From Roseivirga spongicola (lineage in GTDB: Bacteria > Bacteroidota > Bacteroidia > Cytophagales > Cyclobacteriaceae): DNA of 64,000 nt. Shown one piece after another: positions 26,604 through 35,548 of this stretch (within the stretch, counting starts at the first letter, position 1; each line of letters opens with the position of its first letter). The translations under genes and the position numbers were made by a program. The notes below the pieces were generated by a model. It had not been told where the DNA came from. It saw only the letters and a program-made list of their open reading frames with translations, and ran no database searches. The stretch is from contig NZ_LRPC01000001.1 of assembly GCF_001592965.1 (NCBI RefSeq), positions 1,426,001 to 1,490,000 on the forward strand, read 5' to 3'.

Positions 26604-28732
26604 TAGATCTGTTGGATATCATATCGCCCCAAAGCTCAGCTTACCTGCCATGGATTCTGGCATTGTTGATATTGCCTATTTTTTCTTTTGCTACCACAGG
26701 TTTTATGAAGGGAAAGGCACCTTATTGGTCTTCGGCCATAATTGCCAGCAACCTTTTAGTGGCTGCTTATCTTGCTACTGTATTCTGGAATGAGCCATTA
26801 ACCATTAGAGGCAATTGGTTTAAGCTTGGAGAGAATCAGTTCACGTATTCATTCTACTTAGATAAGTTGGCACTGACGATGTCGCTTATAGTGAATTTTG
26901 TGGCTTTGCTAGTGCATATTTTCTCTACAGAGTACATGCGCACAGATGCCAATAAGCCACGGTATTTTGCTTACCTAGGTCTGTTTACGTTCTCAATGAT
27001 GGGTATTGTGCTCTTCAATGACCTTCTATTTATTTTTATTTTCTGGGAATTAGTAGGCGTATCGTCTTACCTGCTCATTGGTTTCTGGTTCCAAAAGAAA
27101 TCAGCTTCTCTTGCGGCCAATAAGGCCTTTATCTTAAACAGAATTGGAGACCTCGGTTTTATCACTGGCTTAATGATACTGTTCACTCAGTTCCATTCAC
27201 TCGATTTAGATGCTGTAAAGAGCCTAATGATTATGTCGGAGATTGAAGATGGTAATTGGGTGGTGAATTTTATGCAGGGAGGTAAAGAAGTTATTAGCAG
27301 CATGGATGGCCGTTGGCTGAGTGCTGGAGGTATTGCTTTATTCTGTGGGGCTGTTGGTAAATCTGCACAGTTTCCACTGCAAGTTTGGCTACCAGATGCC
27401 ATGGAAGGTCCAACACCAGTTTCCGCTCTTATACATGCGGCAACCATGGTGGCAGCGGGTGTATATATGCTAGCAAGAATTTTCGTGCTGCTCGATGCTC
27501 AGGCACTGGAGGTGGTGGCTATTGTTGGAGCGGTTACTGCTTTTATGGCGGCCATTGCAGCGTTGTCTCAGTTCGATATTAAAAAAGTATTGGCCTATAG
27601 TACCATTTCTCAACTGGGTTATATGGTTTTGGCCATGGGGGTTGGGGCGTATAGCGCTGGGCTTTTCCACCTAATTACACATGCTTTCTTTAAGGCAGGG
27701 TTGTTCTTAAGTGCAGGAATTATAATTCACCAGTTACATCATTTGGAGAAAGGCGGAAAAAAATTCGATCCGCAAGATATGCGAGTCATGGGCGGATTGA
27801 GAAGAAAGCTGCCAGTCACCTTCTTCGCTTTTGTTATTTGCTCTTTGGCTTTGGCTGGCTTGCCAGGCTTCTCTGGTTTTCTTTCTAAAGACGCTATTTT
27901 GCTAGACCTAGCGGTTTGGGCAGATATTAAAGGTGGAGGCTTCTACATACCAGAAGTTTTGGCTTTTATGACGGTGGTGCTTACAGCTTTCTACACATTT
28001 AGAATGATTTATCTGGTCTTTTTCGGAGAGTTCCGATTACCAAAAATTCTAGGAGATGCATCACTCCCAAATAAACTGAAAGAAGGGAACTTGTGGGTTA
28101 CAGTGCCTGCTGTCATTTTCGCCTTGTTGTCTTTTACTTTCCCATTTGGGTTTACGCTTAACGCTGACCATAGCTGGGTGATGGAAGCACTAAAAACACC
28201 AATGTATCTGGTGCCTGAAAGCTATGCAGCCACTAGTTTGTTAGATGTGCCTGAAGAAACATTTCACGGCCTTCATAAAACGGTGAATATTGTTTCCATT
28301 CTTTTAGCACTGGCGGGTTTGTTCATTGCTTGGCTATCGTACAAGCCAGGAGCCAAATTAGAGAAGACTTTTATTGAAAGAAGGGAGCCTGTTGGGGTTC
28401 TGGGTCAGATTTCATTCTACCATTGGTATCAGAACTCACTTTATCAGAACATATTTTTGAAAGCCATATTGGCGAAGTCTAGAGCACTGGCTTGGTTCGA
28501 TCAGTACGTGCTGGACGAGGCTGTTAATCTCTTGGCTAAGCTGAATGTGGTTATTGCCCATGTTACACGCTGGTTCGATCAGGTTTTTGTTGATGGACTT
28601 GTGAATCTGACGGCCGCTTCTGTTGGAAAAGTGGGGCAATTGACCAGAAGTATTCAGTCAGGTAATATTCAGGCTCAAATTCTGGTGACTTTCATATTTT
28701 TATTAACCTTAATTTTGCTGCTAGTTGTTTAG
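26600..28732 (+). CDS. nuoL: NADH-quinone oxidoreductase subunit L
   Basis: 710 residues, an antiporter-like subunit with about 16 membrane helices. Signatures include LLFIFIFWELVGVSSYLLIGFW with the key glutamate, KSAQFPLQVWLPDAMEGPTPVSALIHAATMVAAGVYML, and KKVLAYSTISQLGYM. The C-terminus has the long lateral region ending in a final hydrophobic helix (ILVTFIFLLTLILLLVV). Longer than E. coli NuoL (613 aa), mainly in loops and the C-terminal part. Confidence 0.96.
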   Translation: MIDLLDIISPQSSAYLPWILALLILPIFSFATTGFMKGKAPYWSSAIIASNLLVAAYLATVFWNEPLTIRGNWFKLGENQFTYSFYLDKLALTMSLIVNFVALLVHIFSTEYMRTDANKPRYFAYLGLFTFSMMGIVLFNDLLFIFIFWELVGVSSYLLIGFWFQKKSASLAANKAFILNRIGDLGFITGLMILFTQFHSLDLDAVKSLMIMSEIEDGNWVVNFMQGGKEVISSMDGRWLSAGGIALFCGAVGKSAQFPLQVWLPDAMEGPTPVSALIHAATMVAAGVYMLARIFVLLDAQALEVVAIVGAVTAFMAAIAALSQFDIKKVLAYSTISQLGYMVLAMGVGAYSAGLFHLITHAFFKAGLFLSAGIIIHQLHHLEKGGKKFDPQDMRVMGGLRRKLPVTFFAFVICSLALAGLPGFSGFLSKDAILLDLAVWADIKGGGFYIPEVLAFMTVVLTAFYTFRMIYLVFFGEFRLPKILGDASLPNKLKEGNLWVTVPAVIFALLSFTFPFGFTLNADHSWVMEALKTPMYLVPESYAATSLLDVPEETFHGLHKTVNIVSILLALAGLFIAWLSYKPGAKLEKTFIERREPVGVLGQISFYHWYQNSLYQNIFLKAILAKSRALAWFDQYVLDEAVNLLAKLNVVIAHVTRWFDQVFVDGLVNLTAASVGKVGQLTRSIQSGNIQAQILVTFIFLLTLILLLVV

Positions 28733-28735
28733 CCC

Positions 28736-30430
28736 ATGGAGCATCTGTTATCATATATCGTATTTATTCCGCTAGTTGGTGCTGCACTGGTTTTGCTTAC
28801 GCCAAAGGCGTATGAACATTTGTATAGAGTACTAGCGATTAGTTCGACAGGCCTAACCCTGCTCTTGATTCTATTTGCTGTCACCTCATTTAATGGAGCA
28901 CTGGTGCCAGAGATTTCTGGTGAAGGAAATCTGCAAATGATGGAGAAGGCGTCTTGGTTCAGTCTGAAGCTTGGTTCTTTAGGGGCGCTATCGGTAGACT
29001 ACTTTTTAGGAGTAGATGGGTTAAACATAAGTATGGTGCTGTTGGCGGGAATAGTCCTTTTTATTGGTGCTATTGCTTGCTGGAATATCAAAGAAAAGAA
29101 GAAGGCCTATTTTAGTTTATACCTTCTGCTTTGTACTTCTGTGCTAGGCTGTTTTGTTGCACTAGATTTCTTCTTGTTCTACCTGTTCTTCGAGTTTATG
29201 CTGCTCCCTATGTATTTCCTTATTGGAATTTGGGGAGGGCCAAGAAGAGAATATGCAGCTATTAAATTCTTCCTCTACACACTAGCTGGTTCTATCTTAA
29301 TTCTGATCGTTATGATTGGCTTGTATAATTCAGTATACGACCCAATAAAGACGGCAGAAATGGCTGGTTTGAGCATGGCCGAATACGCTATCTCAGATAT
29401 CCAATCAATGGTGTTAGAAGGACAAATTGACAAGACAGAAGTAGTGAAGTCTTTCAATATGCTGCACATGGCAGATTCTGCGAATTACATTCCAGGTTCT
29501 TTGCTAGATAAATCAGGTTTAGGAACATTATTCGGCCAACCCATTCGATGGATTGCGTTTTTGGCTATACTTATTGGTTTCGCTATTAAACTTCCTGCTT
29601 TCCCTTTCCATACTTGGTTGCCAGATGCACACGTAGAAGCGCCAACACCTCTGTCTGTAGTCTTAGCTGGAATTCTTCTGAAAGTGGGCGGTTACGGATT
29701 GATAAGAACTGCTTATGCCATGTTCCCAGATGCCGCATTCCATTATGCTTGGCTCATAGGGTTCATCGGGATGTTCTCTATTATTTATGGAGCTATGAAT
29801 GCCTTGGCTCAGAAAGATTTGAAGAAGCTGATTGCCTTTAGTTCAGTATCTCACATGGGATTTGTACTGCTTGGGTTAGCAGCTATGACAAGCGAAGGAG
29901 TGAGCGGGGCCATTTACCAAATGTTCTCTCACGGACTAATCTCTTCTATGCTCTTCCTTATTGCGGGAGTCATTTATGATAGAACTCACGATCGTATGAT
30001 CGAGAATTACGGTGGGTTGGCTCATCAGCTGCCTAAGTATACCGTGTTCGTAGGAATTGCCTTCTTTGCTTCACTAGGTCTGCCAGGCTTTAGTGGATTC
30101 ATTGCAGAGCTGTTTGTGTTTTTGGGAGCCTTTAAGTCTGCCTCAGTGATTGGTGCTATACCTGCGTGGATGGCCGTGGTTTCAACCTTAGGGCTGGTTT
30201 TAGCTGCAGGATATTACCTCTGGACTTTCCAGAAAATGTTCTTGGGTAAGTTTTGGGTGAAAGAGAAGAAATGGGTTCCCGCACTAAAGGATCTAACCAT
30301 TCATGAATACTTAATGCTGGTGCCATTGGTAATTCTAATTATCGCTTTTGGTGTTTACCCTTCGCTGCTTCTTGATTTAATTAATTCGGGAGTTGAATCA
30401 TTCATCGATCACCTAACAGCTTCTATTTGA
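28736..30430 (+). CDS. nuoM: NADH-quinone oxidoreductase subunit M
   Basis: 564 residues, antiporter-like membrane subunit. LYLFFEFMLLPMYFLIGIWG holds the conserved glutamate, KLPAFPFHTWLPDAHVEAPTPLSVVLAGILLKVGGYGLIR the broken-helix and lysine region, and KDLKKLIAFSSVSHMGFV the second motif. An insertion of about 60 residues (NSVYDPIKTAEM to YIPGSLLDKSG) lies between helices in the first half. Starts 3 bp after nuoL. Confidence 0.96.
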   Translation: MEHLLSYIVFIPLVGAALVLLTPKAYEHLYRVLAISSTGLTLLLILFAVTSFNGALVPEISGEGNLQMMEKASWFSLKLGSLGALSVDYFLGVDGLNISMVLLAGIVLFIGAIACWNIKEKKKAYFSLYLLLCTSVLGCFVALDFFLFYLFFEFMLLPMYFLIGIWGGPRREYAAIKFFLYTLAGSILILIVMIGLYNSVYDPIKTAEMAGLSMAEYAISDIQSMVLEGQIDKTEVVKSFNMLHMADSANYIPGSLLDKSGLGTLFGQPIRWIAFLAILIGFAIKLPAFPFHTWLPDAHVEAPTPLSVVLAGILLKVGGYGLIRTAYAMFPDAAFHYAWLIGFIGMFSIIYGAMNALAQKDLKKLIAFSSVSHMGFVLLGLAAMTSEGVSGAIYQMFSHGLISSMLFLIAGVIYDRTHDRMIENYGGLAHQLPKYTVFVGIAFFASLGLPGFSGFIAELFVFLGAFKSASVIGAIPAWMAVVSTLGLVLAAGYYLWTFQKMFLGKFWVKEKKWVPALKDLTIHEYLMLVPLVILIIAFGVYPSLLLDLINSGVESFIDHLTASI

Positions 30431-31944
30431 TGGTTGGAGCAGCAATGCAAATGGCAGATGGATTAAAGGAGCAACTTCAGTCGCTTACTGAAGGTGTAGC
30501 TTTTTTATGGCCTGAAATCACTTTAGTTGTTGGGTTGCTTTTGGTGCTTCTCTTCGATCTGATTTTTCAGAATAAAAAGGAGGTAGGAATAGCTGCTATT
30601 TCCATCTCAGTGTTGTCATTCTTGCTAGTGGCACAATGCCTTTCTTTTGTGCCGAACCTTGAAGCAAAAGATTTATTCGTAGGGCTGATTACTGTTTCCT
30701 CAGGAGCAAACCTGTTTAAAATTGGCTTTACCCTTACGGCTTTGTTTGCTCTTATTATGGCCGCACAATCCAAGAAATATGCTCAGCAATATTTTAGCTC
30801 TAGTGAATGGTTGGTCAGTTTGTTTGGTCTGCTTTTAGGGGCATTCCTGATGACGGCCAGTTCGAACTTATTAATGATTTATGTTTCTATAGAAGTGGTT
30901 TCTATTAGTTCGTACCTCCTCACGGGTTTAGGAAAAGGCTTGAAGAAGTCAGAGGCTGCTTTAAAGTATTTGCTTTATGGAGCTGCGGCTTCTGCGGTAA
31001 TGCTTTACGGAATGAGCTGGCTTTATGGGCTCACGGGTTCATTAGATATCAATACAGATACGTTTATTGTAGGAATGAATGCTGCACAGCCATTCACGCT
31101 TAACATTGCCATCTTTATGGTTTTGGCCGGTGTGCTGTTTAAGTTAGGTGCATTCCCTTTACATATTTGGTCACCAGATGTATACGAGTCGGCTCCAATG
31201 CCAACAGTAACGGTTTTCTCAATTGTACCGAAGTTGGCTGCTGTTTTTGTGCTGTTTAGGCTTATTTCATCTACAGAAACTACTGACTTTAATTGGCAGC
31301 AGTGGCTAGGCATTTTAGCCATAGGCGGAATGACAATTGGTAATTTTTCTGCCCTTTGGCAGCGCAATGCCAAACGCATGCTGGCCTATTCTTCCATTGC
31401 CCATGCCGCTTTTATGCTGTCTGGCGTTTTGCTGTTCAATAGGGCTGGTATAGAGGTAACTGTTTTCTATGCGTTTATTTACCTGATCATGAACCTAGCT
31501 GCATTTTACCTTATTCAGGTTTTTGAGAATGCTACGGGTTCGGTAAACTTCGACTCTTTCAGAGGTTTGGGAAAAACCATGCCTTATACAGCTATACTGC
31601 TTTTGGTTGTAATGATTTCTCTCACAGGTTTGCCGCCTGTTGCAGGCTTCAATGCAAAGTTGTTCCTGTTTTCTGCCGTTTATGAAGGTTATGTTTCTAC
31701 TGGCGATCAAATAATTTTGTGGGTTTTTATCTTCGGTTTGCTTAACACGGTGGTGTCATTATTCTACTATATCCGAATACCTTATCTGCTTTTCTTCAAA
31801 ACAGGAGATCAAATAATTACAAAGCAAGAGGGTTTTAGGTGGCACATGGCTTGGGGCACTTTCTTGGTTTTGCCTTTGTTCCTATTATTCTTTAGGTCCG
31901 ATTGGTTTGTTGACCTATTGAATAGTATTAATTTTGTGTTTTGA
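30430..31944 (+). CDS. nuoN: NADH-quinone oxidoreductase subunit N
   Basis: 504 residues, the third antiporter-like subunit. IYVSIEVVSISSYLLTGLGKG, FKLGAFPLHIWSPDVYESAPMPTV and KRMLAYSSIAHAAFML are the matching motifs. I use the ATG at 30430, which shares one base with the nuoM stop (TGATG). Last gene of the block; the PurF-like gene begins 9 bp later and may be co-transcribed. Confidence 0.95.
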   Translation: MVGAAMQMADGLKEQLQSLTEGVAFLWPEITLVVGLLLVLLFDLIFQNKKEVGIAAISISVLSFLLVAQCLSFVPNLEAKDLFVGLITVSSGANLFKIGFTLTALFALIMAAQSKKYAQQYFSSSEWLVSLFGLLLGAFLMTASSNLLMIYVSIEVVSISSYLLTGLGKGLKKSEAALKYLLYGAAASAVMLYGMSWLYGLTGSLDINTDTFIVGMNAAQPFTLNIAIFMVLAGVLFKLGAFPLHIWSPDVYESAPMPTVTVFSIVPKLAAVFVLFRLISSTETTDFNWQQWLGILAIGGMTIGNFSALWQRNAKRMLAYSSIAHAAFMLSGVLLFNRAGIEVTVFYAFIYLIMNLAAFYLIQVFENATGSVNFDSFRGLGKTMPYTAILLLVVMISLTGLPPVAGFNAKLFLFSAVYEGYVSTGDQIILWVFIFGLLNTVVSLFYYIRIPYLLFFKTGDQIITKQEGFRWHMAWGTFLVLPLFLLFFRSDWFVDLLNSINFVF

Positions 31945-31953
31945 AAAGTTAAC

Positions 31954-33840
31954 ATGCTTGAGCCTATTAAACATGAGTGTGGTATAGCCCACATTCGCTT
32001 AAGAAAACCCCTTCAATACTACATAGATAAGTATGGTTCGGCCACTTATGCCGTAAACAAGCTTTACGTCATGATGAAAAAGCAGTCGAATCGTGGGCAG
32101 GATGGAGTTGGTGTAGCCAATATTAAGATGGGGGTAGACCCAGGCAAAAGGTACATTAGCCGGTATAGAACCATCAATTCGGAGCCAGTAGAAGAGATTT
32201 TTGGCAAAATTGCTAAGAAGTTCAACAAGGCGAAGAAGAAGGAAGGCTATAACCCTAAAAGTGCTAAGTGGCTTAAAAACAACATGGGATTCACTGGTGA
32301 AGCTTGGTTGGGACACTTACGTTATGGTACTCACGGTGCAAACAGTATTGAAAGCTGTCACCCTTTCTTAAGACAGAACAACTGGAGAAGCCGTAACCTG
32401 GTAATGGCCGGTAACTTTAACATGACCAATGTTGATGAGCTCTTTGAGCTACTTATTGAACTAGGTCAGCACCCCAAAGAAAAAACCGATACGGTGACAG
32501 TGATGGAGAAAATCGGTCACTTTATCGATGAAGAAAATCAGAGAATTTTCGATAAGTATAAAAAGAAGAAGGACAACTTTGAGATTACCGAAATCATTGA
32601 AAATGAGATGGATCTTCAAAGGGTGCTTAAGCGTTCTTTCAAAGACTTCGATGGCGGTTATGCTATGGTTGGTTTGTTAGGGCACGGTGCTTCTTTTGTA
32701 GTGCGAGATCCGCACGGAATTCGTCCTGCTTACAAATACATCGATGATGAAGTGATTGTAGTAGCTTCAGAAAAGCAGGCAATAAAAGCGGCTTTCAATG
32801 TCGATTACGATAAGATCAATGAAGTACAGCCAGGTCATGCATTAATCGTTCACAAAAACGGTGAGTATGACGAGACTCCAATTATGAAGCAAAAGGAGTT
32901 AAAGGCATGTTCATTCGAGCGCATATACTTCTCTAGAGGTAACGATCCTGAAATTTATCAGGAAAGAAAACAACTCGGTAGGTTACTGGTGCCTCAGATT
33001 CTCAAGGCTATCAATTTCGACTTAAGGAACACTGTATTCTCTTACATTCCGAATTCGGCTGAGGTTTCATTCTTAGGAATGATGCAGGGGCTGGATGATT
33101 ACCTCATGGAAAAGCAGAAAGAGGTAATTATTGATAAGAAACCTTCTTTAGATGACATCGATCAGATGTTGAGCTTTAGGCCAAGGGTTGAAAAGTTGGT
33201 AATCAAAGATGCCAAGCTGAGAACCTTTATTGCCGATGACGCTAGTAGAGACGATATGGTGGCCAATGTGTATGACACTACTTATGAGGTGATTAGAAAG
33301 GGTGTTGATACAGTGGTGGTTATTGACGACTCTATTGTAAGGGGTACTACGCTAGAGAAGAGTATTCTAACCATGCTCGACAAGTTAGAGCCTAAGAAAA
33401 TTGTTGTTGTTTCATCAGCGCCTCAAATCAGATACCCAGATTGCTATGGTATCGATATGAGTAAGATCAGGGAGTTTGTTGCTTTCAGAGCGATGCTTCA
33501 ACTGCTTAAAGACAGGTACAAAGAAAACTTGCTCGATGAAGCTTACCACCAGATTCTGGCTAATCTAGACTCTGACAATCAGGCTAACTACGTTCAGCAG
33601 TTGTATAACCAGTTCACCCAAGAAGAGATTTCTGCTAAAATCACAGAAATTATTCGTCCTGAAGGGTTAAAGGCTGAGCTAGAAGTGGTTTATCAAACGG
33701 TAGACAATCTGCATAAGGCTTGCCCTGGAAACCAAGGCGACTGGTACTTTACAGGAGACTATCCGACTAATGGAGGTATGCGAGTGGTGAATAAGGCCTT
33801 CGTTAACTTTATGGAGGGTAAGACGGTAAGAGCGTATTAG
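31954..33840 (+). CDS. PurF-like amidophosphoribosyltransferase family protein
   Basis: 628 residues. An Ntn glutamine amidotransferase domain begins MLEPIKHECGIAHI, with Cys9 as the likely nucleophile after propeptide removal, then NRGQDGVGVA, HLRYGTHGANS and GNFNMTN. The C-terminal phosphoribosyltransferase domain has VVVIDDSIVRGTTLEKS. It is about 120 residues longer than E. coli PurF (505), with lysine-rich insertions (KKFNKAKKKEGYNPKSAKW; IFDKYKKKKDNFEITEII). It could be the pathway enzyme or a second, diverged PurF-like protein; no other purine gene is close. Follows nuoN by 9 bp. Confidence 0.82.
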   Translation: MLEPIKHECGIAHIRLRKPLQYYIDKYGSATYAVNKLYVMMKKQSNRGQDGVGVANIKMGVDPGKRYISRYRTINSEPVEEIFGKIAKKFNKAKKKEGYNPKSAKWLKNNMGFTGEAWLGHLRYGTHGANSIESCHPFLRQNNWRSRNLVMAGNFNMTNVDELFELLIELGQHPKEKTDTVTVMEKIGHFIDEENQRIFDKYKKKKDNFEITEIIENEMDLQRVLKRSFKDFDGGYAMVGLLGHGASFVVRDPHGIRPAYKYIDDEVIVVASEKQAIKAAFNVDYDKINEVQPGHALIVHKNGEYDETPIMKQKELKACSFERIYFSRGNDPEIYQERKQLGRLLVPQILKAINFDLRNTVFSYIPNSAEVSFLGMMQGLDDYLMEKQKEVIIDKKPSLDDIDQMLSFRPRVEKLVIKDAKLRTFIADDASRDDMVANVYDTTYEVIRKGVDTVVVIDDSIVRGTTLEKSILTMLDKLEPKKIVVVSSAPQIRYPDCYGIDMSKIREFVAFRAMLQLLKDRYKENLLDEAYHQILANLDSDNQANYVQQLYNQFTQEEISAKITEIIRPEGLKAELEVVYQTVDNLHKACPGNQGDWYFTGDYPTNGGMRVVNKAFVNFMEGKTVRAY

Positions 33841-33957
33841 TCATTGGGTAGAGAATATTAAGTACAAAGTACCGAGACTTAAGTATTTAGACTGGTAGAA
33901 CCGATATTTAGAAGGAGGAACAACCCGAAGTCCTGTCTAAAAAGCTGAAAGTATAAA

Positions 33958-33987
33958 AAGAGGCTGTCCCCTATGAGACAGCCTCTT
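33958..33987. terminator. Intrinsic terminator between the PurF-like gene and iscA
   Basis: AAGAGGCTGTC (33958-33968) pairs with GACAGCCTCTT (33977-33987), an 11-bp stem with an 8-nt loop. On the minus strand it is followed by TTTTTAT, so it best serves the leftward iscA gene; it may also stop rightward transcripts. Confidence 0.8.
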
Positions 33988-34017
33988 CATTTATCATTCA
34001 AAATTTATCATTCTACC

Positions 34018-34344
34018 TTACACCGAGAAGCTTTCTCCGCAACCACAGGTTCTAGAAGCGTTGGGGTTCACGAACTGAAAGCCCTTGCCATTCAAACCAT
34101 CAGAGAAGTCGAGCGTGGTGCCTAGTAGGTATAGTAGGCTTTTTCTATCGACAAGAATCTTTACTCCCTTGTCTTCAAACACTTCGTCTTTTTCTCTAAT
34201 CTCTGCGTCAAACTCTAGGTCATACATCAGGCCAGAGCAGCCACCACCTTGCACAGCTACACGAATGTTATGATTGTCCGTTTTGCCTTCTTTGCTACGT
34301 AGCTCAATAATTTTCTCTCTTGCTATGTCTGTTACCGTTATCAT
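34018..34344 (-). CDS. HesB/IscA-type iron-sulfur cluster carrier
   Basis: 108 residues. The three conserved cysteines are Cys36 (GGGCSGLMYDLEF) and Cys100/Cys102 (SRTCGCGESFSV), characteristic of A-type carriers that deliver Fe-S clusters to apoproteins. Whether it is IscA, SufA or ErpA cannot be decided here. Its start overlaps the stop of the upstream 34344-34754 gene by 1 nt, so the two are one operon. Confidence 0.92.
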   Translation of the reverse strand: MITVTDIAREKIIELRSKEGKTDNHNIRVAVQGGGCSGLMYDLEFDAEIREKDEVFEDKGVKILVDRKSLLYLLGTTLDFSDGLNGKGFQFVNPNASRTCGCGESFSV

Positions 34345-34754
34345 TATGCTACTGGATTTAATACTACACTAAAAACTGTAATGGTGTTAATGTCTCTGCC
34401 GTAGTACAGCTTGTCTAGGGCATCGTACATATTGCTTGCTCTAAAGTAAGAAGTATGTAATTCATTATCACCTTTGGCAATCCATTGAATGGTATAAGAG
34501 CTGTACTTGTCTTTGTAAGACTGTACGTACTCATACATTTTCTTCAATGCATCGAGCTTATCAACCCCAACTTCCGACTGAAACAAAAACGACTGGTTGT
34601 GTCTTGGGTTAATGGTAATCAAATCTAGCTTAGTTTTGCCTTCAATTTGCTGAAATTCAAAACTTAACTCGCTGCCCTGTATGCCCAAGTAGCTCTCAAT
34701 CTTTCTTTGGAGCTTAACACTTTCTACATGTATGTCCGTTCCTGTTGTCATCAT
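34344..34754 (-). CDS. Protein of unknown function upstream of the Fe-S carrier
   Basis: 136 residues, soluble, alpha/beta by appearance (ALKKMYEYVQSYKDKYSSYTIQWIAKGDNELHTSYFRASNMYDALDKLYYGRD). No catalytic motif or known domain is recognised. Tight coupling to the IscA-type gene suggests a role in cluster assembly or a client pathway, which is inference only. An alternative ATG lies one codon downstream. Confidence 0.7.
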   Translation of the reverse strand: MMTTGTDIHVESVKLQRKIESYLGIQGSELSFEFQQIEGKTKLDLITINPRHNQSFLFQSEVGVDKLDALKKMYEYVQSYKDKYSSYTIQWIAKGDNELHTSYFRASNMYDALDKLYYGRDINTITVFSVVLNPVA

Positions 34755-34878
34755 TATTGTCAGGTTAAAGCGCTTCTTTCACTATATTGAAGCGATTTAC
34801 TTAACAGGTTGCATACCTATTAAGTTCAAGCGTTCTGCAAAGATAACCAATGAAAATCAATTGATTAAAAACTACGAA

Positions 34879-35280
34879 ATGAGAAAGATAGAACACATAG
34901 GGATTGCCGTAAAAAGCATAGAGGAATCTAATGTGTTATTTGAGAAGCTTTTTGGAAGAGCCCACTACAAAATTGAGGAGGTCGATTCTGAAGGCGTAAA
35001 TACAAGCTTCTTTCAAATAGGCCCGAATAAGATTGAACTACTTGAGGCTACTAAAGAAGATAGCCCCATTGCCAAGTTTATCGAAAAGAAAGGTGAAGGT
35101 ATTCATCATATAGCCTATGATGTAGAAGACATTCGCGCAGAAATGAAAAGACTTAAGGAAGAAGGCTTTACTCTGCTTAATGAAGAGCCCAAGCGCGGTG
35201 CCGACAATAAGTTGGTCTGCTTCCTTCACCCCAAAACTACCAACGGAGTGTTGATTGAGCTCTGCCAAGATGCTGGTTAG
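34879..35280 (+). CDS. mce: Methylmalonyl-CoA epimerase
   Basis: 133 residues of the vicinal oxygen chelate fold. MRKIEHIGIAVKSIEESN begins the first module and GEGIHHIAYDVEDI the second, supplying metal-binding histidines, with Glu in TNGVLIELCQ. It interconverts the R and S forms of methylmalonyl-CoA in propionyl-CoA metabolism. I start at the ATG at 34879; the longer frame from 34732 overlaps the divergent gene and adds non-conserved residues. No mutase gene is nearby. Confidence 0.9.
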   Translation: MRKIEHIGIAVKSIEESNVLFEKLFGRAHYKIEEVDSEGVNTSFFQIGPNKIELLEATKEDSPIAKFIEKKGEGIHHIAYDVEDIRAEMKRLKEEGFTLLNEEPKRGADNKLVCFLHPKTTNGVLIELCQDAG

Positions 35281-35301
35281 TTTAATGTTTAATGTTTAAT
35301 G
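35281..35301 (+). repeat. Heptamer tandem repeat (TTTAATG)x3
   Basis: Three perfect copies of TTTAATG begin on the base after the mce stop codon. Confidence 0.85.
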
Positions 35302-35328
35302 TTGGATATCGAATAAGGTGATAGCCAG

Positions 35329-35410
35329 CCCTTCCCGAGGCTTCGGGAGGGTGAGTGTTGAAGCTTTTCGAATTGATGAAGCTCAAGTCCCCTTAAGGGG
35401 ATTTAGGGGT
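35329..35410. repeat. Intergenic palindrome cluster (REP-like)
   Basis: Two hairpins lie in the mce-thiL gap. CCCTTCCCGA/TCGGGAGGG (35329-35351) has one bulged base. TCCCCTTAAGGGGA (35388-35401) is a perfect 14-nt palindrome followed by TTTAGGGGT. Such sequences look like dispersed intergenic repeats, but other copies are outside this window. Confidence 0.5.
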
Positions 35411-35479
35411 CACATTCAGGAATTCCAATGCACAAATTCCAAATCCCAACTTTAGGCTTCTACTTATATCAAAGTCTAA

Positions 35480-35507
35480 TTGAACTTTGAACCTGAAACT
35501 TAAAACT
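35480..35507 (+). repeat. Degenerate heptamer repeat
   Basis: Successive seven-base units TTGAACT, TTGAACC, TGAAACT, TAAAACT sit just before the thiL promoter. They share period but not exact sequence. Confidence 0.45.
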
Positions 35508-35522
35508 CACAAACTGAAATCG

Positions 35523-35530
35523 TATCTTTG
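35523..35530 (+). promoter_or_regulatory. -7 promoter element for thiL
   Basis: TATCTTTG matches TAnnTTTG exactly. The upstream TTG start at 35528 falls within it, which argues for the ATG at 35549. No well-spaced -33 element was seen. Confidence 0.5.
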
Positions 35531-35548
35531 CCCCCTGAATATAGAATT

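Noticed and set aside
35329-35410. CRISPR-like or insertion-sequence end for the palindromes after mce
   Set aside because: There are no regularly spaced identical repeats with unique spacers and no transposase frame; better described as intergenic palindromes.
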